Of a stretch of 64,000 bases of DNA, positions 13,101 to 25,555 are shown in pieces. The position numbers and the translations under genes are program-made. Location: NCBI RefSeq assembly GCF_013744875.1, contig NZ_CP059399.1, positions 6,324,001 to 6,388,000 of the forward strand, written 5' to 3'. This stretch comes from Nocardia huaxiensis. GTDB lineage: Bacteria > Actinomycetota > Actinomycetes > Mycobacteriales > Mycobacteriaceae. Position 1 is the first letter of the stretch. Each line of letters opens with the position of its first letter. Below the pieces are notes generated by a model, which saw only the letters and a list, made by a program, of their open reading frames with translations, searched no databases and had not been told where the DNA came from.

Positions 13101-16100
13101 TGGAGAAGCCGTCCGCGCCGATGTGATGCACGACCAGCACCAGCACGAACTCGTCCGCGCCGGGCATCAGCAGCCGGGCCCGCAGCGGAACCTGCTCGGC
13201 CACCTCGAAACCCGTCGACACCACGGTCGACACCGCCTCGGCGAGTTCCTCCTCGGTGACCGATCGCGGCGTCAGGTCCACATCGGCCACGCCCGCCAGT
13301 TCCGCTGCCGGAACCACCGACTGGTAGGGCACGCCGTCGATATCGGGGTACCGGGTGCGCAGCACCTCGTGCCGCTCCAGCACATCCCCCAGCGCCGCCG
13401 ACAACGCGGGCACGTCCAGCGCGCCGGTCATCCGCAGCAACAGCGGAATACTGTAGGCCGCCGAGTCGGGGGCGAACCGGTTGACGAACCACATGCGTTG
13501 CTGCGCATAGGACAACGGCACCCGCTCCGGCCGCTCGCGCCGTCGCGGACCGTCGGTTCCCGGCTCCGGTTCGCGGTCCGAGAGCAGGGCGGCCAGCTCC
13601 CACACGACCGAGGCCGCGAAGACGTCGCGCACACCCGTTCGGACACCGAGACTTTCGGCCAGACGCGCGGCCAAACGGGTGGCCGACAGCGAGTTTCCGC
13701 CCAGGGCGAAGAAGTCGTCGTCCGCGCCGACCCGCTCCACGTCGAGGATCTCGGCGACGACCGCCGCGACGGTCTCCTCGGCGGAGGTCGCCGGTGCGCG
13801 GTAGGCGGCCTGCGCCGACACCGGTTCCGGGAGCGCGGATTTGTCGATTTTCCCGTTCACGGTCACCGGCAGGGTGTCGAGCACCAGCACCGTGTCCGGC
13901 ACCAGGAATCCCGGCAGGCGCTGCGCCGCCGCGCGGCGGACCTCGGCCGGCTCCAGAACGCGGCCCGGCTCGGCTGTCACGTAGGCCGTCACGCGCGCGG
14001 CACCCGGTTCCGGCGTGTGAACCACGACCACGGCCTGCGCGAGGCCGTCCAGTGCGCACAGCGCCGCCTCGATTTCGCCGGGTTCGACGCGCTGGCCGCG
14101 CACCTTCACCTGGAAGTCGCTGCGGCCCACGAACTCCAGTACGCCGTGCGCCGGATCGGATTCCGCCGTCCAACGCACGAGATCGCCGGTGCGGTACCAC
14201 CGTTCCCCGGGGGCGCCGAACGGATTCGCGACGAACCGGGAGGCGGTCAAGCCCGCGCGGCCCCGATATCCGCGCGCCACACCGGGACCCGACACATAGA
14301 GCTCACCTGTCGTTCCCACCGGGACGGGCCGCAGCCAGGGGTCCAGGACCGCCACGGCCAGGCCGCCGATGACCGTGCCCATGGTCACCGTGTCGCCCGC
14401 CCGCAGTTCGGGACTTCCGGTCACCCAGATCGTCGCTTCGGCCGGGCCGTACAGGTTGAACACCCGGCGGCGGTGTGCGGTGTCGGTGCGCGACCAGCGC
14501 GCCACCAGTGCGGGCGGGCACGCCTCACCCGCCGCGATGAGCGCTCGCAGGTCGTCGAGTCCGGTGGGGTCGAGTGTGGCGGCCACGGTCGGGGTGAGTA
14601 CGGCGTGGGTGATGCACCCGGCCTGCAGGAGGTCGGTCAGCGCCGGGCCGCCGAACACCTCCGGCGGCGCCATCACCAGCGTCGCCGAACTCGACACCGC
14701 CAGCAGCAGTTCGAAGACGGCCGCGTCGAAGGTGCGGGCGGCCACGCTCAGGACCCGCGAATCCGGGCCTGCCGCGAAACGCCGCAGTTGTCCGCCGCAG
14801 ACCCCCGCGAGACCGGTGTGGGTGACCTCGACGCCCTTCGGCCGTCCGGTCGAACCCGAGGTGTAGATCAGGTAGGCGGTGCCGTCCGGGCGCGGGGTGG
14901 CGTGCCGTTCGGCGTCGAGAATCCGTGCGGGCGAGCGCTGTTCGATCGACGCCGCCCGGTCGGGTGTGTCGAGTACCAGCCAGGTCGTGCCGTCCTGCGG
15001 CAGCGACCCGGCATGTTCGGTGCGCGTGATGCCCAGTCGCACTGCGGCATCGGCGCACATGAATCGATTGCGTTCGACGGGATGTCCGGGATCCAGCGAC
15101 AGGAAGGCCGCGCCGGTCTCGGCGACCGCCCAGACCGCCAGCACCCATTCAAGTGAGCGCGGCAGACCCACCGCGACCACCGATTCCGGCCCCGCACCGT
15201 GGTCGATCAGCAAGCGCGCCAGTCGATTCGATCGCTCGGCGAGCTCCCGGTACGAGAGTTGTCGCGCGCCGTCCTCCACCGCGCATCCATCCGGGTTGGC
15301 GACGACCGCTGCCGCCAGCAGCGCGGGCAGCGTCACAGGATGCGAGGCTTCGAAGGTGGCGAGATCGCGGGAATCGCCGCGCCCCAGGCGCAGCAGGCGT
15401 GCCCGCTCGGCCGGGGGCAGCGTCGCGATATCGCGCACCCGCAGGCCCGGATCGGCGATGACGGCCCGCACCACCTGTTCCCACTGTGCGGCCAGCCCGG
15501 TCGCGGCGGCAGCGTCGAAAACGTCTGGGCGATACTGCAGTCGGATGCGCAGGCCGTCCTGCACGGTGACGCTGCAGGTCAGCGGATAGTGCGTGGCGTC
15601 GGTGGCCGTGATCCCGGCGATGTCCAGAGCGGCGCGGGCGGTGAGCCGGCGAATGCGGCCGGTGTCCATGGGATAGGACTCGAGCACCATCACCGTGTCG
15701 AACAGGCGGTCGTGGCCGGTGATCGCGTGGATATCGGTCAGGCCGAGGTGCTGATGGTCGAGCAGAGCCGCCTGCTCGTCGTGGATTCGCGCCCACAGGT
15801 GCGCCATGGTTTCGGCGGGATCCACACGGACCCGGGTCGGGATCGTATTGACGAAGAGTCCGACAGCGCTTGCGGCGCTGGGCAATTCGGCGGGACGACC
15901 GGACACCGTGGTGCCGAAGACGACATCGGTCCGCCCGGTCAGGCGGGTCGTCATGAGCGCCCAGACAGCTTGCAGGACGGTATTCAGGGTCACACCGGCC
16001 GTGGCCGCCACGGCGGCGAGCGCCTCCGCCTCGGCCGCACCGAGCGTGATCCACTCCTCGGCCACCGTGGTCTCGTCACCGCTCGCGGCGGCCAGCACGG

Positions 16101-19100
16101 TCGGTTCGGCACCGTCGAGCGCTCGGGACCAGGCCGCCCGAGCCGCCTCCCGGTCGCGGGTTGCCAACCAGGCCAGGAACTCTCGATACGAACCGGCCGG
16201 GCCCGGGACCTCGCCGTCGGCGTAGTGGGTGAACAGGTCGCCGACCAGCTGCGGGTAGGACCAGCCGTCGAGGATGACGTGATGGTTGGTGAGGATCAGC
16301 GCCCAGGAGTCGATTCCGAGCCGGGCCAGCGTGATGCGCAGCAGTGGCGGCGCGGCCGGATCGAAGCGCGTCCCCTTCTCGGTGGCGGCGAGCTTCGTCA
16401 GCGCATCGCCGGGCTCCGCATCGGCCGTGAGATCCACCACCTGCCAGGGCAATTCGACGCCGTCGCCGACCACGGCCACGTGTGCGCCGCTCGTCGTCCG
16501 GTCGAAGGCCGTCCGTAGCGCCGGGTGCCGGTCCAGCAGGGCGGTGGCCGCCGCATGGAGCCGGTTCACGTCCAGGCTGCCGGACAGCCGCAGAATCACC
16601 TGCGCGACATAGGGATCCGGGGCGTCCGTTGCCACCATGTCGGCGTGGAACAGCAGACCCGCCTGCAATGGGGTCACCGGCCAGACATCGGTGAGCGACG
16701 GGTATGCCCGTTCGAGGGCGCGCACCTCGGCGCGGTCCAGCGCCACCAGCGGGAAATCCGAGGGGGAATACCCTCCCGCACCGGGCTTTTCAACGTGGAC
16801 GGTGAGCGCGGTGAGCGCCGTCGACCACAGGTCGGCCAGTTCCTCGACCTCGGCGGTGTCGAGCAGCGTGCGCGGAAACCGGAAGGTCGCGCGCAGCCGG
16901 TCGTCGACCACGATCGCGGTGATATCGACCGCCAGCGTCACCCGCATGTCCGAAACTGGCTCTCCCGCAAGCTCTCCCACGCCGCCGTCGAGCCCGCCGT
17001 GCACGGCGGCATCGGCGCTGTTGATCCGGCCGAGATAGTTGAAGCCGATGCGCCCCGGCATCCGGTCCGGCAGCGCGCCCGCGGTCTCCGCATTGAGGTA
17101 CCGGAGCAGGCCGTAGCCGAGGCCCTTGTCCGGGATGGACCGCAGCGTCTCCTTCACCGCGAGCACCGCCGCCGCCACGGCCTCCCCGGCGGCAGGCACC
17201 TCGGCCGCCTCCACGTCCGCCAGTTCGAACCGCACGGGGAACATCGAGGTGAACCAGCCCACCGTGCGCGACAGGTCCGCCCCCGGAACCACCTGCTCCG
17301 CACGGCCGTGGCCTTCGAGGCGCACCAGCACCGAGGAGTCCTCGACACCGCGGCGCGCGCGCCACAGTCGCACGGCCACAGCCAGACCCGCGAGCAGGCC
17401 GTCGTCGACTCCGCCGTGGAAGGCGGCCGGAACGCGCGAGAGCAGCGACCGGGTCACCGGCTCGGGCAACTCCACGTCGATCCGCTCCAGCGTCGCGCCG
17501 GTGTCGATCGCCGGATCCAGTTCGCGGCCACCCCATACCGGGTCGCCGCCGGACACCATCGACTGCCACAGCCCCAGTTCACCGACCCGGCCGGGATCCT
17601 GCGCCGCGGCGACCAGGCCGTGCGCCCACGTCCGCATCGAGGTGCCCACCGCGGCCAGCACCGGTGCGGCCGCACCCGCGTGCGCCTGTTCGAGGGCCGA
17701 CATCAGGTCCGGCACCAGCACGCGCCAGGAGACGCCGTCGATCACCAGATGGTGTGCCACCAGCAGCAGCCGGCCTGGGGCGTCGGCGGCGGACTGGAGC
17801 CACACGAATCGAATCATGCTGCCGCCGAAGGGGTCCAGCCGCTGCAAGGCCGAACTCAGCTCGGCGGCAGCGACCTTCGCGACCTCGGCGCGACCCGCGG
17901 CACTGTCCACGTCGAATTCGAGCACGCGGCGGTCCAGCACCGAGGCGGCGTCCACCGCGCCCGGCGGCGCCACGGTCAGCGACCATTCGCCGGTGTCGTC
18001 GCGACGCAGGCGCGAACGCAGCATGTCGTGGCAGTCCAGCAGCGCGGCCACCGCCGCGCGGACTTCCGATGCGCGCAGTCCCGCCGGCACTGTCAGCAGG
18101 ACATGCTGATCGAAGCGGTCGAATCCCGGGCCCTGCTCCACCATCCAGCGCGCCACCGGCAGCAGCGGCAGGTCTCCCACCCCACCGCCGGGGAGTTCCG
18201 CCGCGGCGCGGACGGTTCCGGGCTCGATGCGCTGGGCCAGTGCCGCCAGGCGAGCGGCGGTGCGCTGCTCGAACACATCGCGCGGACCGAAGACCACGCC
18301 CGCCGCCCGCGCCCGCGACACCACCTGGATCGACACGATCGAGTCACCGCCGAGCGCGAAGAAGTCATCGTCCACGCCGACCCGATCCACACCGAGAACC
18401 TCGGCGAACACGCTCGCCACGAGCTCTTCCGCCGGGGTGGACGGCGCACGGTAGGCCCGCTGCTCGAACACCGGTTCCGGCAGGGCCTGCCGATCCACCT
18501 TGCCGCTGGCGTTCAGCGGCAGGCTGTCGAGCACCATGACCGTGTCCGGCACCATGAATCCGGGCAGCCGCTCCCCCACCGACGCGCGGATGGCCGCCGG
18601 ATCCGCCGATCCGCCCGGGGCCACCACGTAGGCGACCAACCGCACTGCGGCGGTGGCATTCTCGTCCTCGCCATGCGCGGTGACGACCGCCTGCTCGACA
18701 CCGTCCACCGCGCACAGCGCGGCTTCGATCTCGCCGAGCTCGATGCGTTGCCCGCGCACCTTCACCTGGAAGTCCGAGCGACCCACGAAGACCAGAGAGC
18801 CTGTGCGTGAACCGGATTCACCGATCGTCCACCGCACCAGATCCCCGGTCCGATACAACCGGTCGCCGGGGGCACCGTACGGGTTCGCCACGAATCGAGC
18901 GGCGGTCAATCCTTGCCGCCCCCGATATCCGCGCGCCACACCGGAACCCGACACGTACAGCTCACCCACCGCGCCCATCGGCACCGGACGCAGCCACGCA
19001 TCGAGCACGAGCGCACCGGTGCCGGGTATCGGCGCACCGATCCCCACGGGCTCGCCGGGCATCAGCTCCCGGCCCGTCACCCAGATGGACGCCTCCGCCG

Positions 19101-22100
19101 GGCCGTACAGATTGTGTACGCGGCGCAGGCGTTTCGCGTCGGTGCCCGACCAGCGGGAGACCAGCGGTGCGCCCGCCCGGTCACCACCGGTCAGCACCGC
19201 GCGCAAGGTATCCAGGCCGGTGGGCTCCACCGAGAGCGCGACCGCCGGAGTCAGGAAGGCATGCGTGATCCGCTGCGCGCGCACCAGTTCCCACAGGGGC
19301 TGCCCGCCGTAGACCTCCGGGTCCGCCACCACGAGCGGCGCGCTGCCCGAGATCGCCAGCAGCAGTTCGAGGATGGCGGCATCGAAGGTCCGCGCCGCCA
19401 CCGCCAGGATCCGTGAATCCGAGCCGACCCCGCATCGGCGTACGTGGTCGGCCACCAGCGCGGCCAATCCGGTGTGGGTGACCTCGACGCCCTTCGGTCG
19501 ACCGGTCGAGCCCGAGGTGTACACCACATACGCCGGATGTTCCGGGCGCAGCGCCGCGCGACGGTGCCGGTCGGTCACCGCGCCGGCCGACTGTCGCTCC
19601 ATGTCGGCGACCACGGCAGGCTCGTCCAGCACCAGCCACGACATGCCCTCGCCCGGCAGCTGCTGCGTGCACCGAGTCGTCGTAATGCCCACCCGCACAG
19701 CGGAATCCGCACACACGAAGCGGTTGCGATCCACCGGATGCGCGGGATCCACCGACAGGAAGGCCGCGCCCGTCTTGGCAACCGCCCACACCGCGGCGAC
19801 CCAGTCCAGCGAGCGCGGCAGGCCCACCGCCACCACCGACTCCGGACCCGCCCCCTGTGCGATCAGCAACCGCGCCAGTCGATTCGAGCGCTCATCCAGC
19901 TCTCGATAGGAGAGGGAACGCGCCCCCTCCACCACCGCCGCCGCTTCCGGATCCGCGGCCACCGCGGCGGCCAGCAAGTCGGCCAGCGTCGCACGCGGAG
20001 TCGATTCGGGTGTCGGGCGACCCCAATCCCGCAGCAGCACAGCGTCTTCGGCCGCGGAGAGGATTCCGATATCCCGCACCAGCACGTCCGGGTCCGCCGT
20101 GACCGTCCGGAGCACCTGCCGCAGCCGTTCGACCAGCGCGATCACCGTGTCCGGCTCGAAGAGATCGGTGGCATAACCGATATCGACCGGCATCGCGCCG
20201 TCCGCATCGAGTGCCTCGGTCAAGGTGAAGGTGAGATCGAAACGCTCGATGCCGGTGTCCGCACCCGAGGCACGCACCGCCACATCCGGCAGTTCCAGCC
20301 GCGCCTGCTCGAGATTGTGGAAGGCCAGCATGACCTGGAACAGCGGATGATGCGCCTGACTGCGCGGCGGATCGAGCGCCTCGACCACCTGCTCGAACGG
20401 CACCTCCGCGTGGGCGAACGCATCCAGATCGACACCGCGCACCCGGGACAGGAATTCGGTGAACGACACCGACTCGTCCACCGGCGTCCGCAACACCACC
20501 GTATTGACGAACATGCCGATCAGATCGTCGAGTTCGGCCACACCCCGACCGGCCACCGGGGAGCCCACGGCCACATCGGCAGTGCCCGACAGACGCGACA
20601 GCACGACTGCCAGGGCCGCGTGGAACACCATGAACACCGTCACCCCGCGGGCGTGCGCCAGCTGGTGCAGCCCGGCGGCCAGCTGCGCGTCCAGCACGAC
20701 GCGGTGGGTCGCGCCACGATGGGAGGCGACCGCCGGTCGCGGACGGTCGGTGGGCAGCTCCACCACCTCGGGCAGGTCACGCAGCCGGTCGAGCCAGTAC
20801 CGGAGCTGGCGCGAGAGCAGGGAATCCGGGTCCTCGCCGGAACCGAGCAGTTCCCGCTGCCACAGGGCGTAATCGGTGTACTGCACCGGCAGCGGGCTCC
20901 ACTGCGGCGGCCGCCCGGCGCTCCTGGCCGCGTATGCCGTCGCGAGATCGCGCGCCAGCGGGGCCATCGAGAAGCCGTCCGCGGCGATGTGATGCACCAC
21001 GAGCAGCAGCGCGAACTCGTCGGGACCGGTCGAGAGCAGCCGGGCCCGCAGCGGAACCCGCTCCGCCACATCGAAACCCACCGACACCACCGCGGCCATC
21101 GCGTCCTCGGCCTCGTCCGCGGCTACTGTCCGCAGCGCCAGGTCGATATCGGCCGCGCTCGCGAGTTCCTCGACCGGCACCACCAGCTGATAGGGCACAC
21201 CGTCCACATCCGGATACCGGGTTCGCAGCACCTCGTGCCGCTCGAGCAGGTCCCGGACCGCCCCCGCGAGCGCGTCCACGTCCAGGCCGCCGGTGAGCCG
21301 GATGACCATGGGAATGCTGTACGCCGCCGACTCGGGCGCGAACCGGTTGACGAACCACATCCGTTGCTGCGCATAGGACAGCGGCACCCGATCCGGATGT
21401 TCGCGCCGCGCCAGCTTCGGCCCCTCGGGCACGTCCCGCGCTTGGTCGAGGCGGCCGGTGAGCTGCCGCGCCAGCGCCTGCACCGCCGAAGCCTCGAAGA
21501 CGTCACGCACCGTGACCGGCACACCCAGCCCGTCGGCCAGCCGGGCCGAGAGCCGCGTCGCCGACAGCGAATTGCCGCCCAGCGCGAAGAAGTCGTCGTC
21601 CGCCCCGGCTTCCTCGACACCGAGGACCTCGGCGAACACCTCGGCCACGATCTCCTCGACCGGTGTGGACGGCGCCCGGTAGCAGGCGCGCGCCACCACC
21701 GGCTCGGGCAGGGCCGCCTTGTCCACCTTGCCGTTCACCGTCAGGGGCAGGGCGTCGAGCACCATCACCACATCGGGGACCATGTAGCCGGGCAGCCGCG
21801 CACCGAGCCGCTCGCGCATGAGCTTGCCGAGAGCGGTCGGCGCGCAATGCTTTTCGTGCGGGACGAGCAGGCCGTCGCGGGCGCCCGCGTCGGAGTGGGC
21901 GCCGGATCGGACCTCGTCGCGCAGTGCGTACACGATGTGCAGGTCGGTGCCGACCACATTGGGCGACACCTGGGCCTGCGCGGTGAATCCGTGTGCGCGC
22001 AGCAGCTTTTCGACACACGCCAGGCGATCCTGCACATCGTGGACCTCGATCACCATGCGGTCGATGAGCGGCCAGTGCCGGGCCTCGATGCCGCGCAGGG

Positions 22101-25100
22101 CGTCGAGTTCACTGCCCTCGACATCGATCTTGAGCAGGTCGATGCGGTCGATGCCGTACTCGTCGATGATGTCGGACAGGGTCCGCACCGGCACTTCCAC
22201 CTGGACGAATTCCAGCCGGTCGGCGATCAGCTGATCGACATAGGTGTCCCCGAGATCGCGGCTCTCCGTTTCGAATTCGTGGTGGATGAACGATTCCAGA
22301 ATGTCGTGCTGCACCCGGCTGTCGGTGCCGCGTCCGGACAGCACCGACATTTCCGGATAGTAGGTGAACACGTCGGTGGTGGTCTCCGCGCCGATCGCGC
22401 AGGGCACCAGGGTGGCGTCCAGATCGTGCAGCGCCGAATTGGCGGCATACATGCGGCGCAGCTCCGGCATCGCCTCCACCGCATAGATTTTCAGCGCGGG
22501 CGAGGTGCGCTTGGCGAAGATCGAGAACATGCCCACATGCGAGCCGACATCGACGACGCAGCCGGTCTCGGGGATGGTGAGGCCGGCGCGGCAGTATTCG
22601 GCGTTCTCGAAGATCTCCTCGTAGAGGAACTCGATATTCGATCGGTTGCGGCCGACGATCGGCATGCCGTTCGGGAGTTCGTGCAGCTCACCGGCTTTGA
22701 TCTCACCCGCGCGCTGCAGGTCCAGGCAGGCGGCGGCGACGGGCGCGCGACCCGGATCGGGCACCAGGTAGGCGACCAACTGAGTGTCGGGGGCGGAATC
22801 GGCTGCGGCGGGAGCGGTTTCGTGGGTGGTCACCACCGCGTGCGCGACGGCGGGCTGGGCGGCCAGGACGGCCTCGACCTCGCCCAGTTCGATGCGGTAG
22901 CCGCGAATCTTCACCTGCTCGTCCACCCGGCCGAGGTATTCCAGGACGCCGGATTCGTTCCAGCGCACCAGATCACCGCTGCGGTAGAGCCGTCCCCCGC
23001 GCTGTGCCGTCTCGAAGGGGTCGGCGACGAAGCGGGCCGCGGTCAGTCCCGCGCGCTCGTAATAGCCGCGCGCCAGCTGATTGCCCGCCACGTACAGCTC
23101 ACCGGCGACGCCGGGCGGGACCGGCCGCAACCACGAGTCCAGCACGTACACGCGCAGATTCGCCAGGGGCACACCGACCGGGCTCACACCCGGACCGGCA
23201 TCCCAATGCTCCTGCGCCAGTAGCTGTTTCGTCACGTGCACGGTGGTCTCGGTAATGCCGTACATGTTCACCAGCGCCGGGCCGCCGGGGCGGCGCAGCA
23301 GCGGCCACTGTCGCAAACGCCGCGGGTCCAGGGCTTCACCGCCGAAGACCACCAGGCGCAGCGCGGTGTCGTCGGATGCGACGGCTCGCCGGGACTCGAT
23401 GAGCGCGTAGAACGCCGAGGGCGTCTGACTGAGGATCGTCACGCCCTGCTCGACGACCAGATCCCACAGGTCGGCAGGCGAATACGCCACCTCACGCGGG
23501 ACCACGACCACTCGGCCGCCGTGCAGCAGCGCACCCCAGATCTCCCAGACGGAGAAGTCGAACGCCTGGGAGTGACACCAGGACCACACATCGTCCGGAC
23601 CGAACCCGCACCACGGCTGGGTGCCCGCGAACAGCGACACCGCGTTGGCGTGAGTTACCGCTACGCCCTTGGGTTTTCCGGTCGTCCCGGAGGTGTAGAT
23701 GATGTAGGCGATATTGTCCGGGCGCGGGCGGGCACACGCACGCGGCGGCGCATCCGCGTGGTGGGCCTCGTCGATGTGCAGTCGCGGCACCTCGACGGTG
23801 CCGCCGAGCCCGGCGGTGCTGTCGTCGACCAGCACCACCCGGGGTGCGGCGTCGGCGAGGATGTAGGCGATCCGCTCCGATGGCGCGGCCGGATCCAGCG
23901 GCAGATAGGCCGCGCCCGTCTCGGCCACGGCCAGCATGGCGGTGAGGAACGGGATGCCCTTCGGAAGAGCCAGGGCCACAATGCCTTCCGGTCCGGCGCC
24001 GCGGGCGGCGAGCGCCGCGGCCAGCTCGGCGGCCCGGGTCGCGAGCTCCCGATAGGTCACCTGTCGCGCACCCTCGACCACGGCGACGGCGTCGGGGGTC
24101 GCCGCCGCCTGCCGGTGGAACAGGTCGGCGAGCGTGCCGGTCGCATCGATCGGCATCGCGCTGTCGTTCCACGCCCGCAGCACGCGCTCCCGCTCCCCGG
24201 ACTCGAGCAGGTCGACATCGCGCACGGGGGTGTCCGCGTCGACGGTGATCGCTCGCAGGAAGGCGCCGAACCAGCGCAGGAACCGATCATGGTGGCGCGC
24301 AAGCTCTTGCGGCGAGTACAGCTCGTGATTGCCGACGAAGTCCACCCGCGTGGTCCCCGACCCCGCGCCGGAATAGACGCTCACCGACAGATCCGAGACC
24401 AGTCCGGGGGTCAGCACCCGCATCTCCCCGACGATCGAGCCCAGCACGATCCGGGTGTCGAACATCATGAGGTCCACGTACGGACCGAAGACCTGGGTCT
24501 GCGGGGTCAACCGGCCGATATCGCGGAACATGTCCTCCTGCCGGTACCGCTGCCGGCGCATCACCTCGATCAGCTGCCGGTGCGTGGCCCGCACCGATTC
24601 GCCCACGGTGACGCGGGGTCCGGCCGTCACCCGGAACGGCACGGTATTGGCCAGCATCCCGCCGGAACGCAGCGCCGCCGTGGTCACGCGCGCGGACACG
24701 GGCAGGCTCAGGACCACATCGCCGGTATCGCACATGCGGCCCAGGAACAGGCCGAACGCCGCCAGGATCAGCGCCGCCGGATTCGCCTCGGTCGCCTTGA
24801 CCGCGGCGTCGAGCAGGGCGGCAGCGTCGGCGGACAGTTCGCCGCTGACCGAGATCGGGTGCGCGTCGGCCTGCGCGGTCTTGCCGGCGAGGCCGACCGG
24901 GGCGGGCAGATCCGCCAGCTGCCGCCCCCAGAATTCCCGGTCGGCGTCGAAACGTTCGGAGCCACGGTAGTTTTCGTCCTCGGCCACGAGCTCGGCCAGG
25001 CCCCGGATGCGGGCCGCCGCCGGTGGCCTGCCCTCGATCGCGGCGGTGTAGCGTTCGCCGACCCGGCGCAGCAAGGTCATAGCGGCCAGACCGTCCATGG

Positions 25101-25521
25101 CGATGTGATGGGCGCGCACATACCAGAACCAGCGGTCCTCCCCCACCCGCAGCACCGCGGTGGTGAGCAGCCGATCGGCGAGCAGTTCGACCGGCCGGCT
25201 GTACTCCTCGCGCATCCAATCCTCGGCCACCGCAACCGGATCCGCGTCCGCGCGCAAGTCCAGATACCGCACCGGCTCGTCCAGCTCACGGTCCACCGCC
25301 TGCACCACGAGGCCGTCGGATTCGATCAGGCGCAGCCGGGCGGCCTCGAATTCGTCGGCCGCCTGCCAGAACGATGCCGTCAGCACCTCGACATCGACCG
25401 CGCCGCGCAATTCGATGCACAGGGCGTTGGTGATGGGTGTCGCACCGGTCAACTGCTGGGCGAACCAGATGCCCTGCTGCGCGGCGGACAGCGGAAAAGC
25501 ACGCGTTTGTTCCCCGGTCAA
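1..25521 (-). CDS. Multimodular nonribosomal peptide synthetase, 3' end beyond window
   Basis: This is the 5' part of a giant NRPS: 8507 codons from the start to base 1 with no stop. The start is TTG at 25521, with AGGAG five bases upstream and the expected C-domain onset ([14 protein letters not shown]) soon after. Modules in order are C-A(MT)-T, C-A-T-E, C-A-T, C-A-T-E, C-A-T-E, C-A-T and a partial C. Every visible C and E domain keeps HHxxxDG, every carrier keeps GG(N/D)S, and every A domain keeps the YTSG(S/T)TGxPKG loop. Carriers before E domains read LGGDSI and the others LGGNSL, which agrees with the E assignments. It lies 34 bp after the carrier/monooxygenase gene in an apparent operon with a fatty-acyl-AMP ligase, so the product is inferred to be an acylated peptide of at least seven residues. 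Any thioesterase or reductase is outside the window. Confidence 0.97.
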   Translation of the reverse strand, partial: MTGEQTRAFPLSAAQQGIWFAQQLTGATPITNALCIELRGAVDVEVLTASFWQAADEFEAARLRLIESDGLVVQAVDRELDEPVRYLDLRADADPVAVAEDWMREEYSRPVELLADRLLTTAVLRVGEDRWFWYVRAHHIAMDGLAAMTLLRRVGERYTAAIEGRPPAAARIRGLAELVAEDENYRGSERFDADREFWGRQLADLPAPVGLAGKTAQADAHPISVSGELSADAAALLDAAVKATEANPAALILAAFGLFLGRMCDTGDVVLSLPVSARVTTAALRSGGMLANTVPFRVTAGPRVTVGESVRATHRQLIEVMRRQRYRQEDMFRDIGRLTPQTQVFGPYVDLMMFDTRIVLGSIVGEMRVLTPGLVSDLSVSVYSGAGSGTTRVDFVGNHELYSPQELARHHDRFLRWFGAFLRAITVDADTPVRDVDLLESGERERVLRAWNDSAMPIDATGTLADLFHRQAAATPDAVAVVEGARQVTYRELATRAAELAAALAARGAGPEGIVALALPKGIPFLTAMLAVAETGAAYLPLDPAAPSERIAYILADAAPRVVLVDDSTAGLGGTVEVPRLHIDEAHHADAPPRACARPRPDNIAYIIYTSGTTGKPKGVAVTHANAVSLFAGTQPWCGFGPDDVWSWCHSQAFDFSVWEIWGALLHGGRVVVVPREVAYSPADLWDLVVEQGVTILSQTPSAFYALIESRRAVASDDTALRLVVFGGEALDPRRLRQWPLLRRPGGPALVNMYGITETTVHVTKQLLAQEHWDAGPGVSPVGVPLANLRVYVLDSWLRPVPPGVAGELYVAGNQLARGYYERAGLTAARFVADPFETAQRGGRLYRSGDLVRWNESGVLEYLGRVDEQVKIRGYRIELGEVEAVLAAQPAVAHAVVTTHETAPAAADSAPDTQLVAYLVPDPGRAPVAAACLDLQRAGEIKAGELHELPNGMPIVGRNRSNIEFLYEEIFENAEYCRAGLTIPETGCVVDVGSHVGMFSIFAKRTSPALKIYAVEAMPELRRMYAANSALHDLDATLVPCAIGAETTTDVFTYYPEMSVLSGRGTDSRVQHDILESFIHHEFETESRDLGDTYVDQLIADRLEFVQVEVPVRTLSDIIDEYGIDRIDLLKIDVEGSELDALRGIEARHWPLIDRMVIEVHDVQDRLACVEKLLRAHGFTAQAQVSPNVVGTDLHIVYALRDEVRSGAHSDAGARDGLLVPHEKHCAPTALGKLMRERLGARLPGYMVPDVVMVLDALPLTVNGKVDKAALPEPVVARACYRAPSTPVEEIVAEVFAEVLGVEEAGADDDFFALGGNSLSATRLSARLADGLGVPVTVRDVFEASAVQALARQLTGRLDQARDVPEGPKLARREHPDRVPLSYAQQRMWFVNRFAPESAAYSIPMVIRLTGGLDVDALAGAVRDLLERHEVLRTRYPDVDGVPYQLVVPVEELASAADIDLALRTVAADEAEDAMAAVVSVGFDVAERVPLRARLLSTGPDEFALLLVVHHIAADGFSMAPLARDLATAYAARSAGRPPQWSPLPVQYTDYALWQRELLGSGEDPDSLLSRQLRYWLDRLRDLPEVVELPTDRPRPAVASHRGATHRVVLDAQLAAGLHQLAHARGVTVFMVFHAALAVVLSRLSGTADVAVGSPVAGRGVAELDDLIGMFVNTVVLRTPVDESVSFTEFLSRVRGVDLDAFAHAEVPFEQVVEALDPPRSQAHHPLFQVMLAFHNLEQARLELPDVAVRASGADTGIERFDLTFTLTEALDADGAMPVDIGYATDLFEPDTVIALVERLRQVLRTVTADPDVLVRDIGILSAAEDAVLLRDWGRPTPESTPRATLADLLAAAVAADPEAAAVVEGARSLSYRELDERSNRLARLLIAQGAGPESVVAVGLPRSLDWVAAVWAVAKTGAAFLSVDPAHPVDRNRFVCADSAVRVGITTTRCTQQLPGEGMSWLVLDEPAVVADMERQSAGAVTDRHRRAALRPEHPAYVVYTSGSTGRPKGVEVTHTGLAALVADHVRRCGVGSDSRILAVAARTFDAAILELLLAISGSAPLVVADPEVYGGQPLWELVRAQRITHAFLTPAVALSVEPTGLDTLRAVLTGGDRAGAPLVSRWSGTDAKRLRRVHNLYGPAEASIWVTGRELMPGEPVGIGAPIPGTGALVLDAWLRPVPMGAVGELYVSGSGVARGYRGRQGLTAARFVANPYGAPGDRLYRTGDLVRWTIGESGSRTGSLVFVGRSDFQVKVRGQRIELGEIEAALCAVDGVEQAVVTAHGEDENATAAVRLVAYVVAPGGSADPAAIRASVGERLPGFMVPDTVMVLDSLPLNASGKVDRQALPEPVFEQRAYRAPSTPAEELVASVFAEVLGVDRVGVDDDFFALGGDSIVSIQVVSRARAAGVVFGPRDVFEQRTAARLAALAQRIEPGTVRAAAELPGGGVGDLPLLPVARWMVEQGPGFDRFDQHVLLTVPAGLRASEVRAAVAALLDCHDMLRSRLRRDDTGEWSLTVAPPGAVDAASVLDRRVLEFDVDSAAGRAEVAKVAAAELSSALQRLDPFGGSMIRFVWLQSAADAPGRLLLVAHHLVIDGVSWRVLVPDLMSALEQAHAGAAAPVLAAVGTSMRTWAHGLVAAAQDPGRVGELGLWQSMVSGGDPVWGGRELDPAIDTGATLERIDVELPEPVTRSLLSRVPAAFHGGVDDGLLAGLAVAVRLWRARRGVEDSSVLVRLEGHGRAEQVVPGADLSRTVGWFTSMFPVRFELADVEAAEVPAAGEAVAAAVLAVKETLRSIPDKGLGYGLLRYLNAETAGALPDRMPGRIGFNYLGRINSADAAVHGGLDGGVGELAGEPVSDMRVTLAVDITAIVVDDRLRATFRFPRTLLDTAEVEELADLWSTALTALTVHVEKPGAGGYSPSDFPLVALDRAEVRALERAYPSLTDVWPVTPLQAGLLFHADMVATDAPDPYVAQVILRLSGSLDVNRLHAAATALLDRHPALRTAFDRTTSGAHVAVVGDGVELPWQVVDLTADAEPGDALTKLAATEKGTRFDPAAPPLLRITLARLGIDSWALILTNHHVILDGWSYPQLVGDLFTHYADGEVPGPAGSYREFLAWLATRDREAARAAWSRALDGAEPTVLAAASGDETTVAEEWITLGAAEAEALAAVAATAGVTLNTVLQAVWALMTTRLTGRTDVVFGTTVSGRPAELPSAASAVGLFVNTIPTRVRVDPAETMAHLWARIHDEQAALLDHQHLGLTDIHAITGHDRLFDTVMVLESYPMDTGRIRRLTARAALDIAGITATDATHYPLTCSVTVQDGLRIRLQYRPDVFDAAAATGLAAQWEQVVRAVIADPGLRVRDIATLPPAERARLLRLGRGDSRDLATFEASHPVTLPALLAAAVVANPDGCAVEDGARQLSYRELAERSNRLARLLIDHGAGPESVVAVGLPRSLEWVLAVWAVAETGAAFLSLDPGHPVERNRFMCADAAVRLGITRTEHAGSLPQDGTTWLVLDTPDRAASIEQRSPARILDAERHATPRPDGTAYLIYTSGSTGRPKGVEVTHTGLAGVCGGQLRRFAAGPDSRVLSVAARTFDAAVFELLLAVSSSATLVMAPPEVFGGPALTDLLQAGCITHAVLTPTVAATLDPTGLDDLRALIAAGEACPPALVARWSRTDTAHRRRVFNLYGPAEATIWVTGSPELRAGDTVTMGTVIGGLAVAVLDPWLRPVPVGTTGELYVSGPGVARGYRGRAGLTASRFVANPFGAPGERWYRTGDLVRWTAESDPAHGVLEFVGRSDFQVKVRGQRVEPGEIEAALCALDGLAQAVVVVHTPEPGAARVTAYVTAEPGRVLEPAEVRRAAAQRLPGFLVPDTVLVLDTLPVTVNGKIDKSALPEPVSAQAAYRAPATSAEETVAAVVAEILDVERVGADDDFFALGGNSLSATRLAARLAESLGVRTGVRDVFAASVVWELAALLSDREPEPGTDGPRRRERPERVPLSYAQQRMWFVNRFAPDSAAYSIPLLLRMTGALDVPALSAALGDVLERHEVLRTRYPDIDGVPYQSVVPAAELAGVADVDLTPRSVTEEELAEAVSTVVSTGFEVAEQVPLRARLLMPGADEFVLVLVVHHIGADGFSMAPLARDLGLAYAARCAGRQPKWTPLPVQYADYALWQRDSLGAADDPDSLLAHQIRYWSDRLLELPEVLELPADRPRPAIASHRGATHRVVLDAGMVDAIHALARSTGVTVFMVVHAALALVLSRLSGSTDIAVGTPVSGRGTAALDDMVGMFVNTVVLRTRLEESASFAELLAAVREVDLDAFAHAEIPFEQVVEALDPVRSQAHHPLFQVMLAFHNVDPAGVVLPGVEVRPSGFDTGVERFDLTLTLADAPDARGELPVDISYATDLFDPDTIVAFADRLLRALRAATADPTSPVRDIEILAASERQALLANLTRAAAVVPLTLPALLAAAVAIDPDADAVVDGTARISYRDLDDRSNRLARALIRRGAGPESVVAVALPRSLDWMVAIWAVTKAGAAFLSLDPAHPLERNTFVCADSGVRLGITLGGYATTLPQQGIQWLILDDPAAVAEIERQPVDAVTDENRRGPLRPGNAAYIVYTSGSTGQPKGVEVTHAGLAAVAAAQRARYSIDASARVLGVAARTFDASMLELLMAVPTGAALVLAPQDAYGGPPLAGFLRAQRITHAFLTPSVLSSLDPEGLDALRMLTVGGERYSTHLVARWSRTDAAGMRQFFNTYGPSETTIITTISDEQHGGERIDMGSGIPGMGFVVLDASLRPVPLGAVGELYVAGSGVARGYRGRAGTTAARFVANPFGAAGERLYRTGDLVRWVRDESGSGDPVLEFVGRSDFQVKVRGQRLEPGEVEAALCALDGIEQAVVITHPAGEHPAAGVRLVAYVVPESRAAAHDPKEIISSLGDRLPGYMVPDAVTVLDALPLTSSGKIDRKALPEPVFDTRDFRAPSTQVEAIVAGVFAEVLGLERVGVDDDFFALGGDSIVSIQVVSRARAAGVVFGPRDVFEQRTAARLARCARTTEADGLAELPGGGLGDMPLLPVARWMVEWDRGFDRFDQHVVLRLPTGVDERSLHTAIAALLDRHDMLRSRLRRTDTGEWSLLVTPPGSVDAAATVHRRALDARIDPETEAGRALVTNLAAAELDSALDELDPRDGVMVRCVWLDPAGEAPGWLLVIAHHLVVDGVSWRVLVPDLLSALEQARAGTVPPALAPVGTSMRRWAHALTDAAAGRARELELWQSMVAGGDPVLGGRELDPALDTAATLDRIDVTVPESVTASLSTRVPSVFHGAIDDGLLAGLAVAVRIWRARRGIDDSTVLMRLEGHGREQQVVPGADLSRTVGWFTSMFPVRFDLTGIDAESVTAGGAAVTAAVLSVKETLRAIPDKGIGYGLLRHLHQDTAVQLPDRMPGRIGFNYLGRIAGTDIGGGVHGGLGELHAAPDPEMPVTVAIDVSAMVIEDRLHATFRFPRTLLEPAAVEELAGLWVSALTAIADHAEKPGAGAHSPSDFDLVALSAPDVRALERAYPSLTDIWPVTPLQAGLLFHAQLTDTAAGTDAYVAQLILRLSGDLDADRLRAATTTLLRRHDGLRTGFTALDDGTSVAVLAGDAEPQWRVVDLTGSRDSEAGLAEQAAAEKSRPFDLAAPPLLRFTLAVLDHDRSAVIITNHHVILDGWSYPLLVTELFRSYAGVEPGEVPGSYRDYLAWLTSRDQQAALDAWAEALDGAEPTLVAGGSESTDPVVTVADRTLTIDADATRALSAAAATAGVTMNTVLQSAWAMVVAQLTGRTDVVFGATVSGRPGELPAAARTIGLFINTIPTRVRLRPAETIAELWIRLHGEQAALLGHHHAGLRDIHVRTGNDSLFDTLMVLESYPVDMDDLEHAAGHGDLRITGVDAADATHYPLSCTAMLRADLRLRLQYRPEVFDEAAIAELGERLRRTLHALAADPDRPVRAVEALAAADRDRVVRAWGRYGAAELDLFAAEGLSGLEEDEATLTLPELLAAAAANPAGVAVVDGDRRMTYRELDEYSNRLARFLIRHGAGPESVVAVAVPRALEWVSAVWAIAKTGAAFLSLDPAHPADRNRFVCTDAGAGWVLAQGEPGFDTAGAELVRLGDLDLSPLSAAALTDADRNRALRPGNPAYVVYTSGSTGRPKGVEVTHTGLAALVADHVRRCEVGPDSRVLAVAARTFDAAILELLLAASGGAALVMAAPDVYGGQPLWELLHERRVTHAFLTPAVALSIDPAGLDTLRVVLTGGDRSGPQLAARWSGTDGAGRRRVHNLYGPAETTIWTTATQLLPDRRVTIGAPIPGTSALVLDPWLRPVPEGVAGELYVAGPGVARGYRHRTALTAARFVADPFGLPGARLYRTGDVVRWVVGESGSAMLEFVGRSDHQVKVRGQRLELGEVEAALSAVTGIAQAVAIVRRVDENTGATARLVGYVVPEPGGSADPDCLRQAVAERLPGYMVPDVVTILDALPLTGSGKVDRNALPEPVFHALEFRAPTTPAEEIVAAAFAEVLGVERVGAQDDFFMLGGDSILSIQVVSRARASGVVFGPRDVFEQRTPARLAACAGGGDPVAGPAELPGGGIGDLPLLPVAQWMVEWGRGFDRFDQHVVLRLPHGADAAAVSTALAAVLQHHDMLRSRLARTESGAWSLRVAPASDADAASVLRRVAIDATVDVDSAAGRELISNAAAAELDSALDRLDPAAGVMVQCVLLDPAAAGTPGWLLVVAHHLVVDGVSWRVLVPDLLSALEQVRIGTVPPILAPVGTSMRRWSHGLTEAAATRADELELWQSMVSGDDPVWGGRELDPAIDTAATLRQVRAELPEAVTRALLSRVPAVFHGSADAGLLAGLLVAVRLWRARRGVDEPSVLLRLEGHGREEQVVPGADLTRTVGWFTSMFPVRFELAEVDPENVLAGGESVAAAVLSVKETLHSIPDKGIGYGLLRYLNPVTAGRLPDRMPGRIGFNYLGRISAADTGVEGLDGGLGDLPVAADDATPVTLALDVSAIVVGDRLEATFRFPGALLDTAEIEELAALWSQVLTAIAEHAEKPGAGGHSPSDFDLTALTRADVAALERAYPSLTDVWPVTPLQAGLLFHAQLAEAAAETDVYAAQVILRLSGALDTQRLHEAARTVLRRHPGLRTAYTTTGSGASVAVVCDDLEMPWQLVDLTETTDPESGIAELAAEQRRRFDPARAPLLRCTVVRAATDQWAVILTNHHVILDGWSWPLLVTDLLAHYAGRPAASPGSYRDFLAWLASRDRAAATAAWTAALAGAEPTRIADTAVLGAVEDHTITLDAPATRELLAAAAATGVTVNTVLQSAWAMVVAQLTGRTDVVFGTTVSGRPPELPAAERTIGLFINTVPTRVRLHPTETGADLWTRLQDEQAALLEHNHLGLAEIQALADADTLFDTTLVFESYPVDVQQIRQFTDDGSLELTGVIGADSTHYPLSCTVILQDALRIRLQYQPAVLDADTVAALGERLLSVLRTVSRHPAMPVRSIDLLPGGERERLLRAAGSPAEAVPLPMLLESAVAAAPQGEAVVAADRRLTYRELDEHSNRLARLLIEHGAGPETVVAVGAPRSLEWVLAVWAIAKTGAAFLTVDPSHPSDRNAFVCADSAVRLGITTERHRTRLPQDGLTWLVLDDPAAAHRIRHYPPSPITAADRRAPLRLDNTAYVIYTSGSTGRPKGVEVTHTGLAALAADHRDRYGLDATSRVLGVGARTFDVSILELLLAVSVGAVLVLAPEDVYSGPPLAELLRAQRVTHAWVTPSVMASLDPGGLDDLRVVWVGGEHFAPALAARWSRTDSAGERRFYNSYGPTETSIITTVSAELRAGDPITMGAGIADRRLLVLDAWLRPVPVGVTGELYVSGPAVARGYRARPGLTAARFLADPFGAPGQRLYRTGDLVRWVGETGSGTAVLVYEGRSDFQVKIRGQRLELGEIEAALCESAGVEQAVAVVHHLAGSADVRLVAYVVAATGHVLEPDDLRRAVGERLPKYMVPDVVTVLAALPLNSSGKVDRKALPEPVFAARAFRAPTTPVETVVARVFADILGLDRAGVDDEFFALGGNSLSATRVSARLADELQLPVAVRDVFEAPTVEALARTLTVRVPGATTPGPRLEPRIRPDRIPLSFAQQRMWFVNRFEPGSVAYSIPLVLRLTGTLDTEALSAAMGDVLGRHEVLRTRYPDVDGVPYQSVVPVPELSGAVDIDLTPEPTDAKTALGAVAAVVSAGFDVAERIPLRARLLSVASAEHILVLVVHHIAADGFSMAPLARDLATAYAARCAGRQPDWTPLPVQYADYALWQRESLGSATAPESLLSHQVRYWQDRLRELPEVLELPADRPRPAVASHRGERYRFPIEPEVVTGLQRLAQERGATMFMVFHAALALVLSRLSGSTDIAVGTPVSGRGSALLDDVVGMFVNTVVLRTRIDESRSFADLLGAVREADLDAFAHAEIPFEQVVEALDPP
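1111..4210 (-). other. NRPS module 6: D-type C, A, T
   Basis: The C domain has HHVILDGWS near residue 7252, consistent with the epimerase in module 5. The A domain loop is near 7714. Its code D-V-L-W-W-G-S-I-I is unusual in having tryptophan at positions 278 and 299, and I cannot assign a substrate. The carrier LGGNSL is near 8101. Confidence 0.85.
4211..8870 (-). other. NRPS module 5: D-type C, A, T, E (D-residue 5)
   Basis: The C domain has HHVILDGWS near residue 5697. The A domain loop is near 6177, and its nine code residues D-A-L-F-L-G-L-I-W are identical to module 2, so both probably load the same amino acid. The carrier is [10 protein letters not shown] near 6564. The E domain has [10 protein letters not shown] near 6765. 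Confidence 0.85.
8871..13569 (-). other. NRPS module 4: C-A-T-E (D-residue 4)
   Basis: The C domain has HHIGADGFS near residue 4130 and an L-type onset ([15 protein letters not shown]), matching the lack of an epimerase in module 3. The A domain loop is near 4619, with code D-A-L-F-T-G-T-I-I (substrate unassigned). The carrier [10 protein letters not shown] near 5010 is followed by an E domain with [10 protein letters not shown] near 5211. Confidence 0.85.
13570..16730 (-). other. NRPS module 3: D-type C, A, T
   Basis: The C domain begins [15 protein letters not shown] and has HHVILDGWS near residue 3079, the form used after an epimerase. The A domain has [11 protein letters not shown] near 3552 and code D-A-F-V-I-A-L-I-W, which I cannot assign. 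The carrier is LGGNSL near 3938. No epimerase follows, so residue 3 is inferred to be L. Confidence 0.85.
16731..21489 (-). other. NRPS module 2: C-A-T-E (D-residue 2)
   Basis: The C domain has HHIAADG near residue 1509. The A domain has [11 protein letters not shown] near 2002 and hand-aligned code D-A-L-F-L-G-L-I-W, the same as module 5. It does not match a code I know with confidence; a hydrophobic residue is plausible. The carrier reads [12 protein letters not shown] near 2389, the form that precedes epimerases. The E domain has [10 protein letters not shown] near 2590 and the conserved RIGFNYLGR segment near its end. The next C domain begins [14 protein letters not shown]. Confidence 0.85.
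21490..25521 (-). other. NRPS module 1: starter-type C, A with embedded FkbM-type MT, T
   Basis: The C domain (residues about 5-440, HHIAMDG near 138) begins like EntF/DhbF first C domains, which accept an acyl group from a separate carrier. The A domain has [11 protein letters not shown] near residue 608. Hand alignment to GrsA gives specificity residues D-F-W-S-V-G-M-V-H, close to known Thr codes (DFWNIGMVHK). Between motifs A8 and A9 (about residues 940-1200) sits a methyltransferase with [14 protein letters not shown] and [14 protein letters not shown], typical of the FkbM family. FkbM enzymes are usually O-methyltransferases, so an O-methylated Thr-like residue is inferred. The carrier LGGNSL is near residue 1317. 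Confidence 0.85.
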
Positions 25522-25555
25522 GGCTGCTCCTGCGTCTCGGCCCCCCCGGGACGAA

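Noticed and set aside
46..23223. Very long plus-strand open frames opposite the NRPS (for example 7189-15156, over 2600 codons)
   Set aside because: They are antisense shadows of a high-GC reading frame: His/Arg/Gln/Gly-rich translations without domains, lying exactly opposite recognisable NRPS motifs.
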